From NCBI GenBank assembly GCA_032158295.1, contig CM063246.1, positions 9,177,608 to 9,241,607 of the forward strand: 64,000 bases of DNA, given 5' to 3'. Positions 48,101-59,400 of this stretch are shown here, in pieces; the first letter of the stretch is position 1; the number at the start of each line of letters is the position of its first letter. The notes beneath the pieces are model-generated. The model was not told the origin of the DNA. It was given only the letters and a program-made list of their open reading frames with translations, and searched no databases. Origin of the DNA: Pycnopodia helianthoides (taxonomy: Eukaryota > Echinodermata > Asteroidea > Forcipulatida > Asteriidae). The translations under genes and the position numbers were made by a program.

Positions 48101-48656
48101 AATCCTGAAGCGAACTGGTTAACCAAGGGTCATGACCATGACCTTAATCTTAGGTTATTACCGCCACCTAGTGTCAGCTCTCAATGTCCAGTCAATAGTT
48201 TTGCCCTGCATGTTTTACGATACGTCTGACATACAAGGGTTTCTCCCAACCTAAGCTCACACACTAGTCCCCTCATAGTTTTACAAACAATCCCACACAA
48301 TCCCACACAATCCTGAAGCGAACTGGTTAACCAAGGTCATGACCATGACCTTAATCTTAGGTTATCACCGCCACCTAGTGTCAGCTCAATATCTCAATAG
48401 TTTGCAGGCATGTTTCAATACCTCAACATGCTCACACAGTCTCATAATTTACAAATCCTGCAAGTGCTCAATTTAACTTTCTTTGAAATGAGTCTACCAC
48501 AGGATCTACAATATAACTTTGTGTGATACATGCCTGAATGTACTGAGGTGGGTTCTCATCTATCATCACAGCTGTAGAGTTTGTCTCGTTGTCCATATCT
48601 GCAATGTAACCAGCCAGGGTTGTGCTCAAAGTAACAGCAGGTTCTGTCTGTGCCAT
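41703..48656 (-). CDS. SLC10A-like sodium/bile acid cotransporter, copy 1 (frameshifted in exon 4)
   Basis: SLC10 carriers move bile acids or other organic anions into cells with Na+. Exons: 48534-48656, 46510-46608, 46006-46199, 44570-44775, 41703-42167, all with fitting borders. Seen: N-glycosylation sites at N23 and N26 in the short outer N-terminus, TM helices, CPGGVTSN, GMMPLNLF and FETGAQN, whose E and Q match the Na+-binding residues of the family. Length would be 361 residues, normal for the family. Exon 4 has one extra base in a run of A/T near 44712-44720 compared with copy 2, giving a stop nine codons later; intron 1 has a GC donor. The C-terminal tail is longer than in copy 2 (ends PSKEGGD). 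Invertebrate substrates are not known from sequence, so no gene symbol is given. Confidence 0.9.
42695..43055 (+). repeat. tRNA-derived SINE, near full length
   Basis: Starts TCATCAGGGTGTGGGTTCGA (B-box), then CTTGTGTCCTTGAGCAAGAC, TTTGGCAGCACAGGCTGTAT, and near the end GCGCAACGATCGCTCTTTGG with GCGCTATATAAGAG. It serves as the unbroken reference for 8905-9420. It is in SLC10A copy 1, intron 4. Confidence 0.75.
43482..43807. mobile_element. MITE with CAGGGTTCTGCCCA ends
   Basis: CAGGGTTCTGCCCA at the left, TGGGCAGAACCCTG at the right, 326 bp. Inner hairpin TTCCGTGGAAA/TTTCCCTGGAAA. A partial copy is at 6010-6232. The CAG start suggests hAT. Confidence 0.75.
43931..44123. mobile_element. hAT-type MITE with CAGTGGCGTAACC ends
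   Basis: CAGTGGCGTAACC left, GGTAACGCCACTT right, core with poly-G runs. A shorter relative is at 61773-61905. Confidence 0.7.
44570..44775 (-). CDS. SLC10A copy 1, coding exon 4, one-base insertion
   Basis: 206 bp against 205 in copy 2. It reads ITMTAFSTVVAMGMMPLNLF, then shifts frame at CTTTTTAATC (copy 2: CTGTTTATC). After the extra base the old frame continues to KYKKPAWCPIITK and donor AAG|GTAGGC. Confidence 0.88.
45445..45663. mobile_element. MITE with GACCCTTCCCATGAAATATG ends
   Basis: 20-bp perfect inverted ends, 219 bp, core with GCATGCGT and GCGCAGGCGC. It is in SLC10A copy 1, intron 3. Confidence 0.75.
46006..46199 (-). CDS. SLC10A copy 1, coding exon 3 (identical to copy 2)
   Basis: TTTTCAG|TTACGT to CTCAG|GTAAAA. 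Encodes LRRPVGVFIGFCSQFIVLPL through CPGGVTSNLYTFWSDGDVCL. All 194 bases equal those at 57607-57800. Confidence 0.95.
46275..46453 (-). repeat. tRNA-Leu-derived SINE fragment
   Basis: GAAGGACGAAGCAATAATG, GTGTCTTGCTTAA and CTCTGCTGATCAGA in the order of 5092-5516. Confidence 0.6.
46510..46608 (-). CDS. SLC10A copy 1, coding exon 2
   Basis: GACAG|GAT at the start, GTG|GTAGGT at the end, phase 0. Encodes DLKLANKVILTSLLAFIMVA and MGCVVTHDDFKRV, the first family helix and the (M)GC motif. Confidence 0.9.
46737..46855 (-). repeat. tRNA-Leu-derived SINE head fragment
   Basis: AAGTGTCTTGCTTAAGGACA, CTGCTGATCAGAACACCAGA, GCCGCTCGGCCATGAC: head and start of body. Confidence 0.6.
48093..48455 (-). 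repeat. 190-bp satellite, about two units, SLC10A copy 1
   Basis: Units start CGAACTGGTTAACCAAGG at 48111 and 48319 and include GGTCATGACCATGACCTT and GCCACCTAGTGTCAGCTC. It is next to coding exon 1, the same place as the larger array in copy 2. Confidence 0.85.
48534..48656 (-). CDS. SLC10A copy 1, coding exon 1, GC donor
   Basis: Starts in CACCATGG, an excellent initiation context; reads MAQTEPAVTLSTTLAGYIAD and onward to PPQYIQ. The acceptor before it is CTAATCAG|ATACAG with 18 bp of 5' UTR. The donor is CAG|GCATGT where copy 2 has CAG|GTATGT. Confidence 0.9.
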
Positions 48657-49599
48657 GGTGCACTGTACTGTATCTGATTAGTAATTTAAAAGTACATCTT
48701 TTTAATACCCATAGAGCATTTCAATCAAACAACCGGCTGAAACTAATTGCATTGAGATTAATTAACATGTTTGTAGCTTACTAGCTTTCACACTGTTGAA
48801 TACAATATCATGCAATCCCTTCAAAATGGAGTGGAAAGATCCAAATGCAAAACAGCTAAGGAGCGCCAACTGGTTGTGTACGAAAAAGTGTTTAGCTTTA
48901 CAGATCACACTGAGGAAACAAGGACCAAGAAAGTAGACATTGGCCAATCTCAACGGATTTTTGGGTGTATGAAAGGAAATTCAATAAGTAAGACAAATTT
49001 TTTACTTATTATGAGATCATGAGCTCACCACATCGAGATATAACTCACCACATCAATACAGTAACTCACCGTGGCAAGATAGTGGTCACTTTCCCAAGAG
49101 TAAAAGAGTTAAAATGTGTATCTGTATGGTCAGAAAGTTAAAAACCTGTAGGAAATATAAAAACACAAAAGTCAGAACTGATCCTTCAGATCTAGGAAAT
49201 TAATCCAAAATACATGACTGCGATAGTTTACATTTGAGTTACCAAACCCCAGTCGAAAAAGTAGGGCAGGGGCACACACTCCTCTATCAGCTAACAATGT
49301 ATACACAAGATGATATCAAATTTGTTCAAGAATTACTTAGTGTGAATAACTCCTGCATGTTTAACCACTGGCTCTGCAGGGATTAATTTGTTTGCATTTT
49401 GCAAACAGTTGTAAGCACTTTCAGTGGCTAGGACCATTGCAACCAGCACACACACAAAATATGTATAAAAATGGAATAAATTGGAAATCCTCTAGCTCAT
49501 CAAAGCTGTAAATTTCACAAATCATCCCAGGATCCCTCTGATTTGGGCACAAAATTTGAAAAATGTATTTAGTTCCGCCAATGTTCAAGTTCTCTGAGG

Positions 49600-50225
49600 A
49601 AATTAAGAGGGCTGAAGAAACAATAAGCTCTACTTTGTTTCAGGAAAGTTTCCACTTAGACCACGTAACTAGCTGTGACATGTTTACAAAAGAGCCACAG
49701 AGCTTGGACTTCCTGCAGGCACAGCTCAATGGAAGAAAACATTAAATCGTATATATTTTATAGACATTGCACTGTCTGATTTTAATCAACTTTTGATATG
49801 AAGAAAAGGGTAACAGCTCAAAACTTGTTCAACTGTTTTTTTTATACCACTTGAATTTATGTGCAAATTATAACAGAAAATGTCAAATTTACCATATAAC
49901 CGGTTTAGTATCTTGTAACTTGTCCCTTTTTTTAACATAAAATATGTACTGATTTGTTATACTTAATATTAGCTTTTAAAGTTGCATTGCCTTATATTAG
50001 TACGATTTGAAGGTCAAAATTTGTTCAATTGTTAAAATTTTATTTTACGAGGTAGGAAGAATTATAAGCTTTAGTTGATACCTTCAACTGCAAGGATTAG
50101 TGGCATTATATTAATCCTCAGACTTATGACGTAAAAAATGTACATGTTGCAGCAGTCCAGCTGCAAATATTGGTTGCTTACACACACAGTGTGTGAATAA
50201 TACTTGGGTAGTAAGTACAGTACTT
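49600..50225 (+). repeat. ~650-bp dispersed repeat, copy 2
   Basis: Colinear with 29555-30235; the central part is slightly shorter. Confidence 0.7.
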
Positions 50226-52251
50226 GTGCAGGTACATGTTTAAGTACTACAAAGTGTGGACCTGAGAACAAAAGAGGTCCACATAATGTAGGGACTTGAA
50301 ACACTATGTGGACTTACACATGTCCACACCGTGTTTTATACAGAGTTGAAGAATGTTTGTTTTTTTCATAGTTAGTGCCCAGTTCAAAGGAATGTGTACA
50401 GAGTGTATGCAACACAGATGGGTGTGTGTGTGGGTAGGTATCCACATTCAAACCGTGGACCTATAACAAAAGGAACGATGGGTTTACGGTTGCTATCACA
50501 ACGGAAAATATTGTGGTCCACGGTTGCTATCACAAAGAGTTAAACAAAGGGTCCACAATAGCAGGTGTTTACACGCGTGGGTCAATGTGAGAGTTAACTA
50601 CACACGATGACGAATATTACACACATTTTTTGACAATATATCTTTATCGAGTGTGAAAAATGATCCAACCGATTGTTTGTTGGACTTGTGAAAATATCAA
50701 TCGCATGTGTGCATCATGAACAATATCACGATCAGATAAAACTGAGATAGGTACAGAAAATATTTTGTTTTAGGGTCTAAAGGCTGCACTTTTTGGCAAA
50801 ATGACACACTATATGTCCCAAACATCACAGAATGACCTACGCACAGACACCATTGAGCTTCCGGGCACCTCTGAGCCATCAGCGGGACAATTTTATGTTA
50901 TTTTAATTTTTGTCACATCTTTTTTGTCAACCTTCATGAACATAGTGGTGGAACGATGCATTTAAAACCGACAGTATTATAAAACAAAATTTAAATAAAA
51001 TCGGGAACCTTATGAGAAAATGGAGAACTATATTGCTCGACCTCCAACATCCAGCTCAAAGTGTCAAATTGCAATATACACCGACTGCGTTATGCGCCTG
51101 CACTAACAGTCAGAAGTTAGGTAACATTTTTAACCGAAGTAAGTGCTTCCTTACGCGAAAACAGACCTTGTGTGGTATTGATTTTGCGCAATGTTGCTAG
51201 GACAACGGCATCCTTATTTTCACACGGTTTGGGTACTGTACTAATAGTAGCAGCCTGCTCGAGTCTACATCAATAATCACAATGATTGCCTTTTATTGCA
51301 TGGCCTTCACGGTTTCAGTAAAGCGCAAGTTAAGGTCGGCTTTTAAAAGAAAGGGAAAAAATGCAAACATTTTGATTTTTTTTTTTACAATTTACAATTT
51401 GTAAATCAGGCTTTTCTTTATTCAAACCCATGGTTCAATGGATAAAACAGCACATTACTAGCTAGTTCTTGACAAAACACAATAACCACAATCCACCCTG
51501 TAGTTGCTATTTAAAGTGCCCAGAAATAAAGATTGAGACAAATCTTACTCTCTATCGATCAACTTACACAGTCTATTGACCTCTTTACAATATTTCAACA
51601 AGGCTGCAAAGCTCCCCATGGTGTTGCCCTGTGTGAAATTCAAAAGCTATTCTCCATTTTCTTTTGAACAACTCTGTAATTCTAGAGCCCTGCACTGCAG
51701 TTATGGGGTCATATCTGGAGTTTGGCTTCATGACACAGTTTGACTGTATGCACAAATAGTACAGGGGGAACCATTGGGAACAAATCCATTCACCAATTTT
51801 GTAAGTTTCAATTCAATTTACTTTACTTTAGTTCACACCAAGTCACATATAGTCGGAGTAAAACAATAAAACAACTATTAACCGTATATTACAATAAATG
51901 TATTATACAAGGACTGCTTTATGGTCTAACCAGAGTTCTAAAACCATTTTTCCTTTTACACACAGACAATGCATCTGTTTTTACACTCACGGCAGATCAT
52001 CTTATAAAAAATAATAAATAGCACAACGAGAGCACTAAAAGAGAAATACAAACAGAGACTAGTTTAAAATGGCTAGAAGTGCCCCCCTAGAAAAAAAAAT
52101 GGGGCACCCCCTAGTGCCCCTTAAAACTTTTACTCCGGGTATAATCACCTCCACGAATATCCTTAAACCTACATTTGGTACCACAGGATAAAAAAAAACA
52201 TATACTTGGGTTTGAAAGGGTTGGGGTGGTTAGGGTTGAATCTTTACTTAC
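50226..52251. other. SLC10A copy 1, 5' UTR intron; nothing more recognised
   Basis: AT-rich. No exon or known repeat found. Confidence 0.4.
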
Positions 52252-52345
52252 ATCTCAGAGAATCCAGTTGGCTTGAGCATGAAGTGATTCCTTTCCCACT
52301 GATACGATGCTCCTGGTTCTGATTGTAATGCCAAACTGGATACAG
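52252..52345 (-). other. SLC10A copy 1, non-coding first exon
   Basis: CTGGATTCTCTGAGAT|GTAAGT donor is the same in 62699-62785, and similarity runs about 85-90 bp upstream, then fades. Conserved splice donor and position upstream of both genes support a 5' UTR exon. The 5' edge is a guess. Confidence 0.6.
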
Positions 52346-52724
52346 TACGAGTGAGCGCATGACTACCCCAGAGGGGCCAAAGGTTTATGAACAAGTGTCA
52401 ACAACAACTCAACTCTTTTTTTTTTTGGCGATTTAACAAACGGACTTGTATTGCTATGTAGGGATGGTTCAAATGGAGGCCAGTACGCCGTTAGCTTACA
52501 GTCGATTCATCCTGCATGTAACCAGTGTAGTGAATGAGGTGGACACATTAATACACAAACTTCAGCTTCTTTTTTCAAAAGTACCTGTGAAAAAAATCAG
52601 TGCATTCAGATAACTGTTTATTATTTCTTTTTGCGTATCAATTTAACACATCAACTAATTTTACTTGCATCTTAAATAAATGCTGATACAGATTTTAACA
52701 GTATTACATTTCTACTACAGTGTA

Positions 52725-53682
52725 ATTGATTATGGTATTTCTAGTGTTGCTTATGCTGACGACACCCAGCTTTACGTTACATTTGATCCAGCTGATCGCG
52801 CTTCTGCCATTGCTAAAGTCGAATTATGCATTCGGGGTGTCAAATCTTGGGCTTTGTCCAACAAACTCGTTCTGAACTCCAAAACTGAGATCTTATTTTT
52901 AAGATCTCGTTCCACCACCCTTACATATTGCCCAGTCTGTAAGTGAACCATCTGAATTTGCCCGTAACCTCGGTGTAACCATGGATTCTTTATTGTGCAT
53001 GAGTAGACATGTTGCTAATGTTTGCAAATCAGCTCTCATGGCTATCAGAAAAATAGCACAGATTCGCCGCTACCTGGATGAAGCTACTACTCTTCGTCTT
53101 GTTCACGCTTTCGTCACAATTAGACTTGATTCCTGCAATTCTCATTTGTATGGCCTCACTGATAAAGATCTAGCTAAAATTCAACGTGTACAAAACACTG
53201 CTGCTTGCCTCGTTTCTTGCTTGCCTCGTTCTCACCATATCACACCAGTACTATTAATGAAATTGCATTGGCTCCCAGTTAAGTTTCGTACAGTTTATAA
53301 AATTCTTTTGTTAACTTTCAAAGCTCAAACATGTCAATCTCCTGCTTATTTATCTGAACTTGTTCACCATTACTCCCCTGCTAGGACTTTACGTTCATCA
53401 CAACAGTCATTGCTTACCAGGGCTTCTTCCATTTTTTATGGTCAAAGATCATTTTCTTACGCTGCTCCATTTCTTTGGAATAGTCTTCCTGTGCATATTC
53501 GCCAGGCTAGTTCTTTAAAAACTCATTTGTTTGAAAGTGCTTATTTGTAATCTGCTTACTTGTAATATTTCTTTCACTCTTTTTTTTATTTTTTTTTATT
53601 GTATATATTATATTTTATTGTTCTCTTTATGCGCTTAGAGGCTTCTGCATTAGGCACTTTTCAAATGTCTTTATTATTATTA
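52725..53682 (+). mobile_element. 5'-truncated CR1/L2-like non-LTR retrotransposon
   Basis: The first frame reads VAYADDTQLYVTFDPADRAS (the catalytic YADD block of reverse transcriptase) and WALSNKLVLNSKTEILFL. A frameshift at about 52915 leads to EFARNLGVTMDSLLCMSRHV, then LHWLPVKFRTVYKILLLTFK and PFLWNSLPVHIRQASSLKTH before TAA near 53550. The 3' UTR ends in (ATT)n at 53671-53682. Missing 5' part and frameshift mean it is dead. Confidence 0.88.
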
Positions 53683-53683
53683 A

Positions 53684-54032
53684 AGACACTGGACACCTTT
53701 GGTAATTGTCAAAGACCAGTCTTCTCACTTGGTGTATCTCAACATATGCACAAAATAACAAACCTGTGAAAATTTGAACTCAACTGGTTGTCAAAGTTGC
53801 GAAATAATAATGGAAGAAAAAACACTCTTGTCACACAAAGTTGTGTGCTCTTTCAGATGCTTGCAATTCAAATATTTTACTGAGAAGTTACTTCTTTCTC
53901 AAAAACTATGTTACTTTAGAGTGAGCCGTTTCTCTCAATGTTTTATACTATCACAGCTCTCCATTGCTCGTTACCAAGCAAGTTTTTATGCTAACAATTA
54001 TTTTGAGTAATTACCAATAGTGTCCAGTGCCT
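53684..54032 (+). mobile_element. TTAA-flanked MITE, family P, reference copy
   Basis: AGACACTGGACACCTTTGGT at the left and ACCAATAGTGTCCAGTGCCT at the right, TTAA at 53680-53683 and 54033-54036. It starts at the final bases of the LINE tail. Confidence 0.85.
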
Positions 54033-54233
54033 TTAAATCTGCGTCAGGGATAAATAACATTATTTGTGTTTTTACCCATACACCGACATGTGTTAAGCAG
54101 TCCTATGCATTAAATTCTAATCGATTGTTTTTCTTGTCTTTCTCTTTGTCTTTGATTTTGTATTTATTTTAGTGTTCTTGTCAGTTGTGTTTGTTGTTTG
54201 TAGTTTGTTCCTCCTTTTTTATTTGTTTGTCTG

Positions 54234-54436
54234 ACCATGGAGGTAGAATGCTTGGAGAAGAAAGTAGTTGAATCTTTTTATTTTTTTTTCATTTTTAGCA
54301 ATCCATAACCAGGCACTGTCTTTGTTGGCATGCCCGTGAGAGCAGGGGGGTGCTGTGAGTGCTGCAGCACCCCCACTTTTTGGGATGAGGGTGCTGGAAT
54401 ATACTAGAGTACCCCCTTAAATTCTACCTCCATGGT
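54234..54436. mobile_element. MITE with ACCATGGAGGTAGAAT ends
   Basis: 16-bp perfect inverted ends, 203 bp, no frame. The same end sequence forms the small hairpin at 16978-17005. Confidence 0.7.
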
Positions 54437-55574
54437 GTACCTGAACATATGTACATGTACTACTACTACAAGTAGTAGTACTACTACTTAGGCCTACACT
54501 GTACACATACCAGAGTTTGTCAGGTGATTATGCTCGAGCTCTAATTAATTGTATACGTAGTAATTCTTTGAAGTTTGATTGGTTTTTAACATAACTTGCT
54601 TAACACTCACAACCCAGAGAAAGAAACTACCACCACCACCAGGGCAAAGTACCAAGTACAAGTACGGTAGCAGACGACAGCTCAACCAAATCTTCCTCCA
54701 TGGGTTCAACGAGTTATGCATTGTCACACTACACGTCTCTAGCTGGGCAAACGCCGCGCTGGTGGTAGGACGCCAGCCTCCGCAACGGCGGAGGAGTCCA
54801 ACCGAGTGTTCCGTGTAAAAAAGGACAATGAATTACTTATTCCATGGAGGAAGGTGTGTTCCTTCCTCCATGCTTATTCTTATCATGTTCTCATCGACAA
54901 CGATAATATTCACTGAATCATACGTTAACATCTACATCTACATCTGTTCTGCAACTTGTCCACAGTAAACTTTAAACATACATGTAGACACAATACAATA
55001 CCATAAATCGCAGCTAAACTCTTCGCAAACTCTTCGAAAACAATGACTTCTTAACTTCAACTCCACCTGTTGTTTTGTATGTAAATAAGTGGTTATGCTT
55101 TCACATTGCGCACACGAACTCATTCTGTGCTGCATGCAACTTCCTGACCCGCCCTCTATCGATAAGTAAAAAAGTAAAACGGGGTTTTGTCTTCCCCGCT
55201 AACTTTGCACAATGCACGGTCCGTCTGTTTTTTTTATTACAATGCACTAACCGGGGTCGCGAGAGTGAATGGCAGGGGTCGACGTGTTTGGTGCAAAAAT
55301 TCCGTCAAAATATTAGAAATACACGAAAAGACAAAAATGAACAAAATATGACCGATTATGATAATGAAGAGAGAATAACTCCTCAAGATGGTTTAAAGAT
55401 ATATAATTATATTGTTTATATTTAATACATTTTATCATACAAGAAGCCCCAAAACTATTCCCACAGTGAGTTCTTCTACCCTCTTTACCCCCCCCCCCAC
55501 CAACCCCCACCCCCCCCGATAGTCAGAGTAAGTTATTGCCATCGTATAAAGTCAATTAGGAACATTTTAGGCCT
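54437..55574. other. Unassigned sequence between the SLC10A units
   Basis: ACTACTACT/AGTAGTAGT palindromic run at 54461-54489, a hairpin at 54842-54872 (CCATGGAGGAAGG arms), poly-C at 55488-55518. No gene recognised. Confidence 0.45.
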
Positions 55575-55969
55575 ACTTGTTGCGAACAGCGCCCTCACAT
55601 GTAAAATAAAGGCAAGCTCATTAGGTTAAAAATCAGTAGAGGCTTCACAAAATGAGAATGAAAGAAATTAACGGCTTTTCTTTCAATGCCAAAATAATTC
55701 GCAATATGGCTGTTTGGCGGCCCTTTACTACTCCATCACCTCAAAAACTTCACAAACAAATGCAGTATAATGACAACCCTTCAAAATACCATATTAATTG
55801 AGGGTAATTAAATCAAATAAAATCAAAATCTCCACACACAAAAAGTGAATATGGCACAACTAACATTTTTGTCCATAGCAGAAAATCATTAGTAACTTTT
55901 AAAGATGTATTTTGGTGCAATTAATTTTTTAAAGATGTTTTTGGGTGCAATAAAGAAAAAAATAGTTCT

Positions 55970-56407
55970 CTATTGGAACATCTTAACAGCCTCGCCTGGT
56001 TGAGACCCTACCTCCTTCTTGGGTAATTTATCCTGCCTTCTTCCACGCCACTTTTGACAAATCAAGTAAATCGCAACAATCACACATGCATGGAGAACCA
56101 AAAAAGGTCCGTAGAGAGCTGGGAAGATGAGCATATCTTTAAGAAGATCGCTATCCGGGAAGGTAATGAGGAGGAGACTCAAAGCCAAGCCGATGTTTTG
56201 TGCACCCGTTTCAAAGCAGATGGTGCGGCACTCAATCTGGGGTCTACGGACGATGAAAGCAAACAGGTAGCCCACGATGTATCCAATGAGTGGTAAGATG
56301 AAGCTGGCAAACCAGAGTTGCCATGGAGAAAAAAACATAGACGGGTTGATGAGACCATTCAAAACAATGCAGACAACGATGTTAATTAGGCCCAAAATGG
56401 TTCCAAG
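55970..56407 (-). CDS. SLC10A copy 2, coding exon 5
   Basis: CTTCCCAG|CTTGG; LGTILGLINIVVCIVLNGLI to QKWRGRRQDKLPKKEVGSQP and a short end AVKMFQ before TAG. The tail differs from copy 1. Confidence 0.93.
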   Translation of the reverse strand, partial: LGTILGLINIVVCIVLNGLINPSMFFSPWQLWFASFILPLIGYIVGYLFAFIVRRPQIECRTICFETGAQNIGLALSLLLITFPDSDLLKDMLIFPALYGPFLVLHACVIVAIYLICQKWRGRRQDKLPKKEVGSQPGEAVKMFQ

Positions 56408-59400
56408 CTGGGAAGGAATTTAAAAATAAAGTAACATTAGGAAGTCATCGTCATTATATTGCTATTGACAGGATTTGAAATGGCTTCATTGTCTTGGACC
56501 AGGTTTTGAACCTGTTCATAAAGGAGCCAGGAAAGTATATTCACTTTCCCAACATCTCACTTTCATTTGACTTTCCCACTGGATACCAATCAAACTGGAT
56601 ACCAATACCTAAAATTAAGGTTGTATGATGAGAAATTTGCCTCTGCATGTTAAGACATCTTAAAGGAACATTACAGAATTGGTTTTTGCTAAAAAAAAAA
56701 AACAGTTGCTGGCAGTGTAAGCACTTTATGTAATCCACCATATACATAAACTGACAAACCTGTAGAAGTTTGAGATCGATCGGCCATCTGAGTCACGAGA
56801 AAATAGTGAAAAACCGATTACACATTTGCATGAAATTATATAGATTCAACAAATGAATAAAACGCTCACTGAAACTCTAATCGGAAAATTAGTTTATTCA
56901 TTTCTCATCAAATATGGCATTTCAGACAGAAATATTTCAAGGGATGTTTTCTACTATCATCATCATTAGACCGTGTAAGTTTTATGTAAATCTGTGATCA
57001 AAAGTATATTTTACAATTACCAATTCTGTAATGTTCCTTTAAACACCTGTTAATTCATTTTCTTTTGACCTATGGGATGGCGCATATAGCATAATTTACA
57101 AAGGGTCTCTATGTAGAAACGATGATTAGTTTTTGTGTTGACAGCCCCATAGTTAGACACACACAAGTGTGCAAAAACTACAGTCAAGATGTTACAGAAG
57201 AGATCGGGAGATCTATAATATAGCTTACTTTCGTAATGATCGGGCACCAGGCAGGCTTCTTATACTTAATAAGTATCCCAACGAAGACAGGTACCAGGAT
57301 GAGAACCAGGGAAATGATGATGTTACTGTAAGGAATCACGGCTCCTTCATTCGTCCAGGATCGGGAGTAGATAAACAGGTTCAGAGGCATCATTCCCATG
57401 GCAACGATTGTTGAGAAGGTCGTCATGGTGATACTGTCAGTAGTAGGAGGCAGTAATAGTTAAAAGGTTTTTCAAATTTGACCAGGGAAGAACCATTACA
57501 GAACACAATTAATTTGCTCTTATTCTATTTGGCTGTATTCACCATGTGTACAGATATTTCGAAATAAAAACATGGTGCAATGTTCTTTTACTGTTAAATG
57601 TTTTACCTGAGACAAACATCCCCATCACTCCAAAAGGTATACAAGTTGGAGGTGACACCCCCTGGGCAAGTGACAGTGACCAAGACTCCCAATGCATAGC
57701 CAGGTTTCAGATGCAGGGCGTGGGCCAAACCAAACCCTGCCAGGGGGAGTACAATAAACTGGGAGCAGAATCCGATGAACACGCCAACGGGGCGACGTAA
57801 CTGAAAACAATCATTAGATTGAGGTTATGATTTATTGGTCAGGTAAACAAAAATTACAATTCCTTATTTTTGAACCAATCTTATAGTTATACAGATGATA
57901 GTATTCACATGATCAAAAGAGCAAAAATAACATAACGATACTTGGCAAGAAGTGTCGCGGTCATTTTGATCTCAAGCGACATCATACAAGGCGCACTGGA
58001 ATACAAGGCGCAGTGATGATTTTGTGGTCTAAAAAGTCAGATAAGACGCGTCTTATCCGCAGGAAATTACGGTACATGCATTGCAATAAATAAATTTATA
58101 GATAAAATGAATAAAAATATAGCTACACTTACAATTCTTTTGAAGTCATTAGGGGTAACCACACAGCCCATGGCTACCATGAGGAGGATCACTAAGGTGG
58201 TTATTAAAACTTTGTTGGCCAGCTTGAGATTCTAGTAAATCAAATGATGAAGAGTCTATGAGGAGAATATATTTGTTTTATCGTCAGGAATGCAGCAGCA
58301 GTACCATCCCCCCCCAAAAAAAAATACCAGTCAGAGTTCATATAAGAAAAATTTGGAATATGGTAGTACTGATGAAGGGACGTATACATCGCAAATATCT
58401 TTGCTAATTATTTGCAGTGTCCAATGGTGCAACTAAGGGGAGGGTGGGGCAGGGATTGTTGTGGAGGGGTGGGGCATGAATTAATGTCAGCTCAATATCT
58501 CAAGCAGGCCGTTTCAATACTTCAACAAGTTGTCAACGTCTCACACAGTCTCATAATTTACAAATCCTGCAAGTCCTCAGTTTAATACTCTTGAAAATGA
58601 GAGAAAGTCTGTATAAGGGTGTCCAAACAGAGTGTCATTGTGAAAACAAGTAATTAATGGCCGGGGAAAAATAAAATTGCTTTTTGACTGAAAAAAAAAT
58701 TCGCAGAAGTAACTGCCAAAGGACTTTTAATCCCGAAGCAAACTGGTTAACCATGGCCTTACTAACAATGACCTTAACCTCAGGTCATGACCATGACCTT
58801 AATCTACTCGACTTTAATGTCAGCTCAATGTCTCAATAGTTTGCAGGCATGTTTCGATACTTCAACAAGTTCTCAACCTAAGCTCACATAGTCTCATAGT
58901 TTACAAACAATCCCACACAATCCCACACAATCCTGAAGCGAACTGGTTAACCAAGGGCATGACCTTAACCCCAGGTCATGACCATGATCTTAATCTTAGG
59001 TTATTACCGCCACCTAATGTCAGCTCAATATCTCAATAGTTAGCAGGCATGTTTCGATACTTCAACGAGTTCTCAACCTAAGCTCACATAGTCTCATAGT
59101 TTACAAACAATCCCACACAATCCCACACAATCCTGAAGCGAACTGGTTAACCAAGGGCATATGACCTTAACCCCAGGTCATGACCATGACCTTAATCTTA
59201 GGTTATTGCCGCCACCTAATGTCAGCTCAATATCTCAATAGTTTGCAGGCATGTTTCGATACTTCAACAAGTTCTCAACCTAAGCTCACATAGTCTCATA
59301 GTTTACAAACAATCCCGCACAATCCTGAAGCGAACTGGTTAACCAAGGGCATGACCTTAACCCCAGGTCATGACCATGACCTTAATCTTAGGTTATTGCC

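Larger units (their letters stand above)
40970..52345 (-). repeat. SLC10A tandem duplication, unit 1
   Basis: Similarity to unit 2 (55575-62785) begins 3' of the gene at GAACAGCGCCCTCA (40976; 55583 in unit 2), includes all five coding exons and parts of introns, and ends at the non-coding first exon (52252 on). Insertions of mobile elements make the two units differ in length. Confidence 0.85.

Noticed and set aside
48111..48455. CRISPR-like array (also considered at 58480-60075)
   Set aside because: Units are contiguous 190-bp satellite copies without unique spacers, in an animal intron.
53684..54032. 3' UTR of the LINE at 52725
   Set aside because: It has its own inverted ends and TTAA flanks, and occurs without the LINE elsewhere in the window.
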